Shown: piece by piece, positions 22,055 through 32,473 of the stretch
How the letters are laid out: the number at the start of each line of letters is the position of its first letter
Position numbering within the stretch: position 1 is the stretch's first letter
Source of the DNA: Poecilobothrus nobilitatus
Lineage: Eukaryota; Arthropoda; Insecta; Diptera; Dolichopodidae
Assembly (NCBI GenBank): GCA_947095535.1
Contig: OX352772.1
Coordinates: 147,936,568-148,000,567, forward strand
Direction: 5' to 3'
DNA: 64,000 nt
The notes under the pieces: model-generated
What the model saw: only the letters and a program-made list of their open reading frames with translations
Databases searched by the model: none
Told to the model about the DNA's origin: nothing
Translations under genes and position numbers: made by a program

Positions 22055-24480
22055 CTAAGAATAAATAAAAATAAAAGTTTTTTAAATATTTGGAAGCTAC
22101 TACATTTTAGTTTTAGCATTTGGAATCTTAATTGTAATAAAATTTTATTTTACTATAATAAATAAATAAATATAAAAATGTTTTTGCTATAAAATGAATC
22201 TATAGTTATAATTTAGTAAAATCTTCTATTTTCATAAAAACAACAACAGAAAGCACCTCCACGTAAGACATATAAAAAGTAGAAGAGAAAAAAAAACTAA
22301 AAATAATATAATATGAGCGCAAAGGAAAAAAAACAAAATGAAAAAAACACATCATAATGCTTCCATCATGACAAGACCATTAATATATGATTTATTTAAG
22401 TTTTTTGTTTATTTATTTATTTATTTTGTTTTTCTTTATTTAGTTTAAATTTGTTTGAAGCTTTAGCCGAAAAATTACAAAAATTATTATGCAGTTGACA
22501 ATTTCAATTTATTATTAAACAATTTCAATTCAATAGCTACTATTTACAATTTCAAAAATAATTCATAAATCTTATAACCTGTAATATTTGCTTAAATTTA
22601 ATTCTAATACTAAATATTTTAATTTAATTTTTTAAAATGACTTATATTACTTATGTACACATATTTTTTAATTCATTTAGCAGTTCATTGTTTGTTAATA
22701 AAAAAATTTTTTTTTCCAGAAAAGGCTATATATATATGTCCCCAGAAAATTTGCACCATAACATTTTATAACATTTTTGAATACTCGTACCAAAAAAGAA
22801 ATTGTTAATTTTTCAGCTACAGATAGAAGAATTTTTATCTGGAATCGGAAAATCTCACTTACATTTCTCAAAGGGTTAAAACAATTACTTTATATTAATA
22901 TTCTATTTTATAACTATTAAGTTTATGCACATTCCATACTTTTACATGTTTTCTCTTGCATATTTAAAACGTATTTTTTATTTCTTTTTAAAAGATGCCT
23001 ATATAAGCTCAATTTTTTGGGGTAATTGGTAATTCATTATATAGTTTCAAACAGTTCTACAGACAATTACTTTTTTGACTACTTGTTTTGAAAAGACTTA
23101 GGTAAAAATCTGTTCTATTTCTAGTATTTCTATCCATGTATGTCTATCATTCTAGTTAATATGAAATTATGTTAAATATAGTTGTTAATGATTTTAAATC
23201 GGGTAATGTATACTTCAATTTTACAAATATCACAAAAACTAAAAATTATATAAATTTAAGGTTGTATAACAAGATTGTAGAGTCTATTTTAGTAAGAGTG
23301 TATTATTTTAATAGTTTTTTCTATGAAAAATATTTAATCTCAGAGCAGAGTACTCGGCGTTGCGCGGAGTATTTTGTTGACTTTATGAAATAAAAACTAT
23401 TAATTTTTACTTTTGCTTTTGCAAAAGTTATATTAACAATTTAATTAAAAAAATAGTTAAATAGTTAGTATTACTATGCATTTACAGATGCTGGTAGTTA
23501 ATATTTTAATTTTTATTGCATGTAATTATCATTTAATTTTTTTTAGAAAATTAAATAAACAGAGCGAAGGAAAAAGATAATTCGTTTACAAAAAATCTTT
23601 AAAGGTATCAGCAATCTATTGAGTATACTATAATGTAATACATTTTTTTTCCGTAAGTAATCTTACTTCATGTTTTTATGAATTATCCTTTTAAGCATAT
23701 TTTTAAAAATTTCACTCCGAAAAATTTCACTTTGTCTGTCCGCCTGTTTACGAACCTTATGCAATGTTTAATAAAAAGCAAAGAAATATGAACAATGCAC
23801 AGGTCTCTTAAAAGAGCAATGTTGTAGAACAACCTTTTTATGTTGCCTCACCTACAGCAGCTACAACTCTTCATATTTTGAAAAAGCTTCTTTATAAATG
23901 CATACATTTAAGGTTCTGTTTATTACATTATATTATATTATAAAAAAGACAGGATTGGTTTTTACCTTTATAAATCAATCATAATTTTTTTACGTTATCT
24001 TTTTCTAATAAGTAATTATGTTTTCAAATTGATTTACGCTAAAAATATGTGTAAAACTGTATATGGATAAGAATGTGAGGGTTTCTGTTCTTTAAATATG
24101 TATGAATTAATTTTTGATTAAATAATGTACAGCAATGTCAATATGTTTTCTAATTTAATTAATTATGTTTATAGTATTTTTAAACGTAAGCACATTAATA
24201 CATATAGTATGTACATATTTCAATGATATTTTTTGAGAAAAATATTATGCACATGCATTTTATGTAGGTGGACCACATGTTCGTTATGCATTCCTGAATG
24301 ATTGAGGAGATTATTTTGCTGATTGTCGTATGTCGCTGATTGTCGTATGGAGGAGATTATTTCTGTTCTTTAATAACGAGCGAAAATGTTATGTTGTTAA
24401 AATTTAAACACAGTATTCTTAAAATACTTAATAAGATTATTTTAATTAGTATTATATACACATATATTAAAAATTTGCAT
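22055..24480. other. AT-rich noncoding upstream of Optix exons
   Basis: Presumed Optix intron or intergenic DNA. It contains A/T homopolymers, a TTTA run near 22408-22430 and a small direct repeat 'GAGGAGATTATTT' at 24303 and 24351. A 74-codon plus-strand frame at 23169-23393 has no recognisable similarity. The block at 23640-23960 is described separately. Confidence 0.5.
23640..23960 (-). repeat. Reverse-orientation relative of the 9.8-11.5 kb repeat element
   Basis: The complement reads 'ATGCATTTATAAAGAAGCTTTTTCAAA', 'AGAGTTGTAGCT', 'CATAAAAAGGTTGTTCTACA', 'GTTCGTAAACAGGCGGACAGAC', in the same order as 11305-11485 of the inserted element ('ATGCATTTAAAAATGGGGCTTTTTCAAA', 'GGGTGTAGCT', 'CATGAAAAAGTTGTTCCACA', 'TTTTGTAAACAGACGGACGG'). 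It is diverged and lacks the long microsatellite. Confidence 0.65.
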
Positions 24481-24514
24481 TGAAAGCTTTTTATGGAATA
24501 TTAAAAACAGTACA

Positions 24515-25560
24515 GGGACACAATCGAAATAAATGCTGGTGTCCCTCAAGGATCAGTTTTATCCCCCACTCTATTTTTAATATTTATCAATAACCTACTT
24601 TCATTAACCTCCAATCTAATCCATAGTTTCGCAGATGACAGCACCCTTGTTGCTTCCTATGAATTTCATAGCCATTGTAACATTCATCAACAGATTAATA
24701 CAACAGCAAAAAATTTCACTATTAGTGAGCTAAATAACGATTTAGCAAAAATTGAAAAATGGGGGGAAGTTAACAGAGTTGATTTCAACACCAAAAAACC
24801 CAATGCTGTCTGATCTCGCGGAAAATTGTCACTGCTATTCCCAACCTACTATTTCAGGGACAAGTTTTACAGCATTCAACAGATCTAAACATGTTGGGTA
24901 TCGAGTTAAACCAAAAATTGACTTGGTCAAATCACATTTTTGATATAGCTAAGATTGCAGCTAAATGTTTGGCTTTTTTGTATCGCTGCAAAACGTACTT
25001 TTCCGCATCTGATCTTCTCAATATGTATAAAACGTACATTCGGCCGAAAATAGAGTATAATGCACACATTTGGGCTGCAGACCTTCAAACAGCGCTGGGT
25101 TATTTAGATATTCAGAGTTATTCATCTTATCGACAACCGCAGTGCGCAATGCTCACTCGACTCGGCCATCGTCGAACAGTTGCGTCACTGACCTCCTTTT
25201 ATAGATATCTCGTAAGGATTGCATCCAATTTCTTTTTCGCAGGTCCACACTCATGTATCCAGCATCCGAGATATTTGTATGTGGAGATTTCTTCTTCAAT
25301 TGAACGGTTATTTATTTTAATTGTTTAATGAAATAAAACAGTTAATGCCTCCATTCAAATTTTTCCAACGAGAAACAAGGAACCATATTCCATCGCATGT
25401 CTTCCCTAAAGTTTATAATGCATATGTGTACGATTTACATAAGTTTAAGAAGAACATTAAGATGTTTCTTCAAAATGTCTCCAAAGAGTTATTTAGAACC
25501 GTAAATTCATCCTGCGAAATTAGATAAAAATTAGGAACAAAATTTTTTTCTGGCAGTCTC
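24515..25560 (+). pseudogene. Jockey-superfamily LINE RT fragment (family D)
   Basis: Begins inside the palm: 'NAGVPQGSVLSPTLFLIFIN' (24530-24590), active-site 'HSFADDSTLVAS' (24625-24660, both Asp kept), 'LNNDLAKIEKWG', then in a shifted frame 'MLGIELNQKLTWSNHIFDIA' (24891), 'KTYIRPKIEYNAHIWAADLQ' and 'MLTRLGHRRTVASLT', and the tail 'PPFKFFQRETRNHIPSHVF' (25345). A 5'-truncated insertion with at least three frameshifts. Close relatives lie at 52.2-53.9, 56.6-56.9 and 59.25-59.5 kb. Confidence 0.8.
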
Positions 25561-25769
25561 TCGTGCCGAAATGTATCACGGCAGAGTTAATCGAATGAGC
25601 TTCTGTCTTAAAGTGCAATACATGTGCCAATTTCCAATTGGTCAAACTGTTTAAGCACGACAACAAAAATATGAATAACTTAATTGAGACCAGATAATTG
25701 TCGTAATATTTGCGCATTTTTTTAAAAATATAGATATATGGAACTATTTTTTATTTCATACCCTAGATG

Positions 25770-26600
25770 TTCACCCTATTTCATTTTCGAGTCCAAAAGC
25801 AAACCTAAATAATTAAATTTCCTTACGACCTTGTCGCATTCATTGTTAAATTGAAAATTTGTAATATGGAGTTTTTTTTTATCAAATATTAAAATTTTTG
25901 TTTTTTTAATATTGAGTAATAATCGATGTTTCCTCAACCACTCCGCGATATTTCTGAAATCATAATCAATTTCTTCTCATATATTTTTTTCGCTTTTTGC
26001 TTGATATTTTAAAATAACGTCGTCAGCATATAGCTGAAAATTATACCCTTAAGTTTCAGATACGATATATCGTTAATATGTATTTTAAAAAATCTAGTCC
26101 ATGAATTGAACCTTGGGAAACTCCTTTATTAATTACTTTTAGTTCACTTTAGAAATTATTTATTTTAATCATCTGTTGCCTTTTATGTAGATAGGTTTGA
26201 AAAAAGTTTATCTCATTTGAATTCAAGTTAATTTTTTTAAGTTTGAATAAAAGCATTTCGTGATCTACACAATCGAATGCTTTTTCGAAATCTAAGAAAA
26301 TGCAGGCAACATATATACTTTCATTTTTATTATAAATAATGTTTGTTTTTTTTATAAATAATGTTTATTATCAGTTATAACGTTTTTTCATATTTTGAAC
26401 TACTTCGCCAAAATCAGAAATCGAATTTTGACCTTTTTTTATATTACCATAATTCATTATAGTTTTAAAATTAATGCAGTTTTTAATCAAGGGTGTTTCA
26501 TCAATACTAGTAAAAAATAATTGGTGATCTGAAAGGCAAGTGTCTAAGATATAGAAATAATATTGATAACTGCTTAATATGTTCACATCCATACATAAAA
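25770..26600 (-). pseudogene. LINE endonuclease tail and RT palm fragment
   Basis: Minus strand, in order: 'LDTCLSDHQLFFTSIDE' (endonuclease end with the SDH motif, frame 26592-26371), a gap, 'CIFLDFEKAFDCVDHEMLLF' (RT motif A, about 26310-26250), 'KGVSQGSIHG' (about 26120), 'FQLYADDVILKYQ' (active site intact, about 26040-26000) and 'NIAEWLRKHRLLLNIKKTKI', then 'KVVRKFNYLGLLLDSKMK' (about 25840-25790). The RT fingers are deleted. RTE/Jockey-like; exact clade not decidable by eye. Confidence 0.7.
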
Positions 26601-27800
26601 GGTAGAAATACTCTAAAAAACTGTGTTACAATTTCAAACAAGAAATAAGCAAGTAACAATAAAAAAAGAGCCAAAATATTTCGTTCTAATGTTACGTACC
26701 ATTTACCATAGCAATACATCGTTTTAGTTAATTTTAATGTTCCTATTAGTTTCTCTGTGTCCATCGATTTATTTTATCATTATGCGAAACTCAAATTTTA
26801 CAAAATTGTTGACACCTTCTATCATCCAAACGGTTTAAGTTAAAACTTAAAATTTTGAAAGGAGTTAGATCTGTAGACATAAGTATGAATTATTTCAGAA
26901 AATATATTTATTGTCGCTCTCCGTTTAGGAGCTGTAAGCGGTCCCAAACTGAGAATTCACTATTTTTAAGCATTTGTAAACTGCTCAAAGTTTTTTTGAA
27001 ATAATATACAAAAATTAAATTTCGGCTTATGTTTCTGTTCGTATTATTTATTTTTCTAATTTTTCTAACCAACAAATATATAACAAAGATCACAAGTTTT
27101 ATTTATTATTTAAATATGATATATATATATTATGTACATATGCATATTATATACCATATTTTTTTAAAGGTACTACTCTTTAATCTTAACATATTATGGA
27201 ATATTGTTTACTTTTGGAAAAATTTTTGAAAATCCGTGTTTTTTTGTATTATTTGTTTATATTGCTTCGACAATATTTTATGACTACCATTTTTTTTTAT
27301 GTATATCAAAAATTATTTTTTTTATTAGCTGCTTTTCAAAATCTTTTATACCCCACGAATTTTAAACTGTTATTTTTTTTAAATATTTATGTTTAACTTA
27401 TCCGTTCAAAATATTAATTTTCTATGAAAATATAGCAGAACTTTTGCTTTTAGTAATTATTTAATGGTACAGAAGAGTTTTTCTTTTCGTAAAGATAAGT
27501 ATAAGCAACTATGTGTATTTTATTATTTCAAAAAAAAATTACGAACATATGAATACATATTTATTTTATTTTATTTAGCTGCGCCATAATAGTTCTTTTT
27601 TTTTAAGTTCAAAACTTTTACTATGAAACGAAACACCTTTACTAGTACGAAAAAATAGACCACCTAACCCATATGGGTCGCCAGTAAACATATAGATACA
27701 TAAAAAGAATATATATATAATATTATATAAAAAATTTTATTCATATTTTGTAACTCATTTAAGAAAGAGTAAGAGTAAAGTAAGTAATATTTTTAATGAC
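26601..27800. other. AT-rich noncoding, nothing recognised
   Basis: Very T-rich, with several short frames rich in Phe, Ile, Leu and Tyr that are compositional artefacts. No element or host exon seen. Confidence 0.5.
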
Positions 27801-28340
27801 ATGATAGATTCTGCTAGTAATATTAATTTTAGCCCTTTTAAATTATCCATTTATTACCAAAATATTAGAGAATTTCATACTAGATTTTCTAACTGTGCTG
27901 TTTTAGATTTTGATATTTTTATATTAATGAAATTTGGCTTTAATTCTTCTTTTAATAAATTAGAAATATTTTCTCCACCGTACACCGTCTATAGGAAAGA
28001 CAGATATGGTTCAATTTTGTTTGAAAATCTTAGAAAAGGTTGTGATGTTTTGATAGCCATACATGTTCACATAGCAATATTGTTGATATAATAGAAATAT
28101 TTCAAATAAAAATTTTAATTTAGCTCTAATTTACAAATCTTATTATCATTAGTTGGTATATTCCCACTGCTTCTAATATTGAATTTTTCATTAAGTATAT
28201 TGATATTATTGATTCCATAATTTGTAAACTTAAGTACAATGATGATATTATTCTCTTTGGGGAACACAATTTTTCTAATATTAACAAATATCCTTAGTAT
28301 GTAATTAACAAGGCAATCAATTAGATCTCTTATTCTCAAC
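27801..28340 (+). pseudogene. CR1-like LINE endonuclease N-terminal half
   Basis: Frame 27801-28091 reads 'FKLSIYYQNIREFHTRFSN' (first strand, 'YQNVRGL'), 'DFDIFILMKFGFNSSF' (second strand, where the catalytic Glu of 'TETWL' is altered) and 'PPYTVYRKDRYGSILFENL'. Beyond a frameshift, 'ASNIEFFIKYIDIIDSIICK' and 'DDIILFGEHNFSNI' correspond to the GDFN strand. It seems to be the same family as the element at 5.9-8.5 kb and supplies the half missing there. Confidence 0.7.
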
Positions 28341-28690
28341 TAATTTGAATCATATCTGTTATTTTAATTGTCCTATGGCACTCGTAAGAATTGACGTTTA
28401 CGGCCTAGCTATTTGTTTTTTTTTAGTTCTTTTTCACCTCCAAATGTTTAATCAGCCCTGTTTTGTTAATTGCTTTAATTTTTGCATAGCCAATTACGTT
28501 GGTAATAATAACATAATTACTAACCACCTTGACTTTTCGTTCTTAACATCTTTTAATATAAACATAATGGCTTTTACACAACCATTTTTTCTATTGTTCA
28601 AATCCAGTAGCGTCTGACCCAGAATGGGCAGCTTTCCGGTCTGCGTCTGATCCCGAAGTGACGGCAGTGAAAGAACCTAACCTAAGGTAT
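28341..28690. other. Unassigned, ending in an AACCT-type LINE tail
   Basis: A 90-codon plus frame (28345-28617) shows no family resemblance. GC rises at 28605-28670, and 'AAAGAACCTAACCTAAGG' at 28670-28686 resembles the AACCT tail seen at 14.7 kb, so a short LINE 3' end may lie here. Confidence 0.4.
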
Positions 28691-29109
28691 AAATGAGAAC
28701 ATGGGAACCAAAATGCCATGAAGAAAACTCAAGGATTGAATACCCCAGGTGGCAAACCAGTTGATCTGGAAAATCCACCTCTTCGGTGGTAGGTCCCATG
28801 TATTCTGGAGGGGACCATTTAATTTTTGGAGGAGTAATCGTACGAAAAGAACTCCTCCAGAAACAACAACAAGAAGTAAAGTATCAACAGAAGGAAGTAA
28901 AACACATAGAACACATAGAACAGTCCAGTTCCTATCGTTTCCTATCCCTACTCCCTAGCCAATATACTGCGCTCGCAGGTAATGTTTCGTCCCATTATAT
29001 TGGCTAAAGGGGGAGGTGAGTTTAGTCAGTAAGAATCTGACACTAGCAAGGGGGAAATTCTTGGTGTCTTTGGAAGATTCTCACCTCTCTTAGGAAAAAA
29101 AAACAAAAG
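28691..29109 (+). mobile_element. Jockey-type LINE 3' UTR with poly-A
   Basis: No coding content. The end, 'AGTCAGTAAGAATCTGACAC…TTCTTGGTGTCTTTGGAAGA…CACCTCTCTTAGG' plus A-run (29019-29106), parallels the 3' UTR end of the Jockey element at 36.54-36.62 kb ('AGCCGGTAAGAATTTGGCAT…GATCTCCACCGACCTACG' plus A-run). It is therefore probably the 3' tail of a related but different element, directly abutting the first unit of the tandem array. Confidence 0.55.
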
Positions 29110-29551
29110 GAAGAAACTGTAAGTATACAACTGGAAGAAACGGTAAGTATATTACAGCAACATATTAAAGCTCTAGAAGAAAAAATGACTCATATGGATG
29201 GAAAAAGAAGGCCACCTACACCACCTGCACTAACTACTTATGAAACTGATGAGGAAGAACTTACAAGGGAAACCGACTGGATCTTAAAGAGGAAATCAAA
29301 AAAACGTAAAGCTGAAGCTAGTCCTGAAATATATGCAACGGCAGTATCCGGAACACCGGAATATAAAACCTCTAACAAAAAAATACCGGGAAAACATATT
29401 TACCACCACCTGCATTGCAATGCTAATGATATAGTTGCAGATTTGAAAGAAAGGGGATTCAAATTCTAGAAGCAGTTAATATTATCAAAAAAGAAAAATT
29501 GAGGATAGTACTGGTGTTATAACAATTAAAAAAAGGGGCTTACCATTATTT

Positions 29552-30148
29552 ATGCTCACATTTCATAACCAAGAAAACTTAGAAAAAATCTATAGAATCA
29601 TTTATATAATGAGTATAGTAGTTAAAATTGAACTACTGAGAAAAAAGTCAACACTTATACCACAATGCAAGCAATGTCGAGCTTTCAGTCACACACAGGC
29701 ATATTGTAACAAGGATTTTGGCTATGTAAAATGCGCTGCAAAATACGCGACATCAGCTTGCACATTAAAAAAAGAACAAAAACCTAAATGTGTTAATTGT
29801 CGTGGTAATCACCCTGCAAGTTATAGAGGTTGTCCTATCGCAAAAAATCAACAACAAAGGAAAAATCAGCAAGCAAACACACGCAATAAACAGAACAAAA
29901 TAGTCTTGGGCAAAGAAGGTAAAGGAAATACATTAAAACAACCACTTACTCCAAATATACAAACTGGGAATAGTAAGTTATTTGCACAGATAGCTAAAAA
30001 CAAACAACAAGAAGAAACCTCTATGAAAGAAATGCTAAACACTATTTTGCAGAAAATGTATGACCAAGACGATTCTCTTCAAAAACTACGGTACGAGATA
30101 GCGGAAATAAAGAAAAAAAGCAGGCAAACGAGTGCCAAACAAAAATAA
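29552..30148 (+). pseudogene. Jockey ORF1 zinc-knuckle protein, unit 1
   Basis: The 198-codon 3' part of a Jockey-type ORF1 (gag-like RNA-binding protein). 'HNQENLEKIYRI' belongs to the RNA-recognition-like fold; then come three knuckles: 'CKQCRAFSHTQAYC' (intact C-X2-C-X4-H-X4-C), a second one with its first Cys and its His replaced by Tyr ('GYVKCAAKYATSAC'), and 'CVNCRGNHPASYRGC' (intact Jockey-type). A Lys/Gln-rich tail and a predicted coiled coil ('QKMYDQDDSLQKLRYEIAEI') follow. The 5' half is in another frame at 29185-29469. Equivalent frames: 32556-32981 and 43864-44289 (both stopped early by TAG) and 40860-41456. Confidence 0.85.
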
Positions 30149-30415
30149 AAATGACTAATACTGTTAAAATTGCCACATGGAATGCAAACGGGATTTAGTA
30201 ACATGTTCTGGAATTTGAAATATTTTTAATGAATGAAAATATTGAGATATGCCTGATTTTTGAAACACACCTACAAAAAATAGTGAAATCTAAAAATACT
30301 CGGTTATGAATGTTATCATACTCCACATCCTACTGGTAAAGCGAGAGGAGGGTCAGCAGTAATAGTCAAAAATAATATTAAGCACCATGAAGAACCAAAT
30401 ATAGCAAATTGCGCA

Positions 30416-30736
30416 ATGCAAACAACAACGATTAGTATATGGACTAAAAATAAAAATTTTAAGATAGTAGCCATATACTATCCGCCAAATCACTCGCTAA
30501 ATAAAGATGATTACTTGAACTTGTTCAAGTCACTAGGCAATAACTTCATTGTAGGAGGCGATTTTAATACCAAACACATCTACTGGGGCTCGAGACTAAG
30601 ATCTGCAAAAGATAAGGGGCTCTACAGACAGGCCCGAAAAGACAGATGCGACTTTTTCTCATCCGGTTCACCAACCTATTGGCCTACAGATCCATCAAAA
30701 ACACCGGATCTTATCAACTTTTTTGTTATAAAAAAT
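30416..30736 (+). pseudogene. Jockey ORF2 endonuclease, N-terminal part, unit 1
   Basis: Contains 'IVAIYYPPNHSLNKDDYLNL'-type strand, 'NFIVGGDFNTKHIYWGSRL' (active-site GDFN.KH; the other units read GDFNAKH) and 'WPTDPSKTPDLINFFVIK', where a CR1-like piece interrupts the gene. Earlier strands lie at 30151-30300 ('KIATWNANGI', 'IEICLIFETHL') with stops. The protein would nick target DNA. Confidence 0.85.
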
Positions 30737-31408
30737 ACATATTACATATATTATTAAAAAAATACATATTACATATATTAAATACAAAAATACATATATT
30801 ATTTGTATACATATTACATTATCAAATAAGCAACTATGTTGATGCAAATAATTCTTATAATCTTTTATATCTTCTATATAAATTTCAGCCAGGATTTAGA
30901 AAGCTGCACAGCATTTCATCTGCGCTGCTTCAAATTTCTGACAACATCCACACTGAGATTGATAAAAAGAATGAAATTAAAATTTCTGACAACATCCATA
31001 CTGAGATTGACAAACTTTTACTTGATTTTTCTAAGGCATTTGATTGCAATATGTTATTGCTAATGGCGTTGCTTCCAACTATTTAGATTTACAATGGGGG
31101 TTCCGCACGCTCAACTTTATACAAGTTGACGATATTAATTATGATCTAGATGCTATTCTTTTCTGGTCGAACTTGAATTTACTGAAACTTAATGCATCGA
31201 AGTCTCATGCCATGATTATCTACTCTCGCAACATTGACACCTCATCTTTGCCTATCATAAAAATAATCAAATCACCCATTAACTATGTTCAGTGAGCAAA
31301 AAATCTAGGTGTAATTTTTAATAAAACTTTAACTTGGAACGAGCACATAAACCACATTTCGATGAAAGGATATCTAATTTTACGGAAGCTATGGAAATAC
31401 CCTTACTA
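30737..31408 (+). mobile_element. Block C, unit 1: CR1-like RT piece inside Jockey endonuclease
   Basis: A 65-bp AT-rich filler made of slipped 'ATACATATTACATATATTA' iterations (30737-30801), then 607 bp matching the neighbouring CR1-like element from 'TTTGTATACATATTAC' to 'CCCTTACTA'. It encodes 'FQPGFRKLHSISSALLQISD', a 48-bp tandem duplication repeating 'ISDNIHTEIDK', 'LLLDFSKAFDC', and after a large deletion 'AILFWSNLNLLKLNASKSH' and 'NLGVIFNKTLTWNEHI'. TAAAAA flanks it on both sides, and removing it restores the Jockey frame ('FFVIK' to 'RMTSD'). Confidence 0.85.
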
Positions 31409-32113
31409 AAAAGAATGACAAGTGATCTAATACATGTGCAAAGTTACGATGATTTATCATCTGATCACACTCCAGTAATTTTAACGTGTGGTAAAGATGT
31501 AAAACAAAAGGAAAATATACGAAGTCTAGCAAACAAAAAAACCAATTGGAATAAATTTAGAAGGAAATTTCAAATAAACCCAAGATCGTTGCTAGAAACA
31601 AGAACACAAATAGACAGAGAAGTCGAATATTTCACATCAGAAATTCAAACGGCAGTAGAGGAGAGTACACCGTCAGTGCGTGCGAGCATGCAATACAGAA
31701 CCAGCTATCCAAGAGAAATAATTGAACTTATCCAGGAAAAAAAAAGGGCTTGAAGAAAATGGCAAATAACAAGGTTTCCGGGTGATAAAGCCCATCTAAA
31801 TCAGCTGAGCAATAGACTTAAAAAACAAATTACTAAGTTCAAAAATGAGTCTGTTAATATTTTTCTCAGTAAATTAACAGCTACTGAGAGCACAGACTAC
31901 TCATTAAGGAAAGCTGCAAATCGGCTGAGAATACCAAAGATTCAAAACCAACCGTTGAAAAGCAAAAATGGGAAATGGATTGGAAATCCAAAAGACAAAG
32001 CCAGAATCTTTTCCGAACACCTATCAAATGTCTTCAAGCCATTCCCGCAAAGTGCAGCTGATGGAAATACACATCTCATAGCAAAAATTGATGTAGAGGA
32101 AATATGTCACATT
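31409..32113 (+). mobile_element. Jockey block E, unit 1 (endonuclease end, linker)
   Basis: 'MTSDLIHVQSYDDLSSDHTP' carries the final SDH of the endonuclease, followed by the linker 'NRLKKQITKFKNESVNIFL' and 'KSKNGKWIGNPKDKARIFSE'. The upstream ATG at 31334 lies in CR1-like sequence and is not a real start. Joined at 32114 (GAAG) to the next ORF1 rather than to RT. Confidence 0.8.
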
Positions 32114-32473
32114 GAAGAAACTGTAAGTATACAACTGGAAGAAACAGTAAGTATATTACAGCAACATATTAAAGCTCTAGAAGAAAAAATGACTCATATG
32201 GATGGAAAAAGAAGGCCACCTACACCACCTGCACTAACTACTTATGAAACTGATGAGGAAGAACTTACAAGGGAAACCGACTGGATCTTAAAGAGGAAAT
32301 CAAAAAAACGTAAAGCTGAAGCTAGTCCTGAAATATATGCAACGGCAGTATCCGGAACACCGGAATATAAAACCTCTAACAAAAAAATACCGGGAAAACA
32401 TATTTATCACCACCTGCATTGCAATGCTAATGATATAGTTGCATATTTGAAAGAAAGGGGATTCAAATTCTAG
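31955..32473 (+). other. Chimeric 172-codon frame: ORF2 linker fused to ORF1
   Basis: The tandem junction at GAAGAAACTG joins 'DVEEICHIE' of the ORF2 linker in frame with 'ETVSIQLEETVSIL' of ORF1, giving one open frame that ends where ORF1 is frame-broken. It is a by-product of the 3,004-bp duplication, not an ancestral gene. The same fusion recurs at 40259-40777 and 43263-43781. Confidence 0.8.

Larger units (their letters stand above)
29110..30736 (+). mobile_element. Jockey block O, unit 1 (ORF1 and endonuclease start)
   Basis: ORF1 begins within 'EETVSIQLEETVSILQQHIK' (a 24-bp direct repeat creates the doubled motif) and runs through two frames (29185-29469 and 29552-30148), broken by a frameshift near 29465. 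ORF2 starts at 30151 ('KIATWNANGI'). The left edge sits at GAAGAAACTG, next to a foreign poly-A tail. Confidence 0.8.

Noticed and set aside
23169..23393. 74-codon plus-strand frame upstream of Optix, ending 'STRRCAEYFVDFMK'
   Set aside because: No family resemblance, no splice or promoter context, and AT-rich composition; treated as chance.
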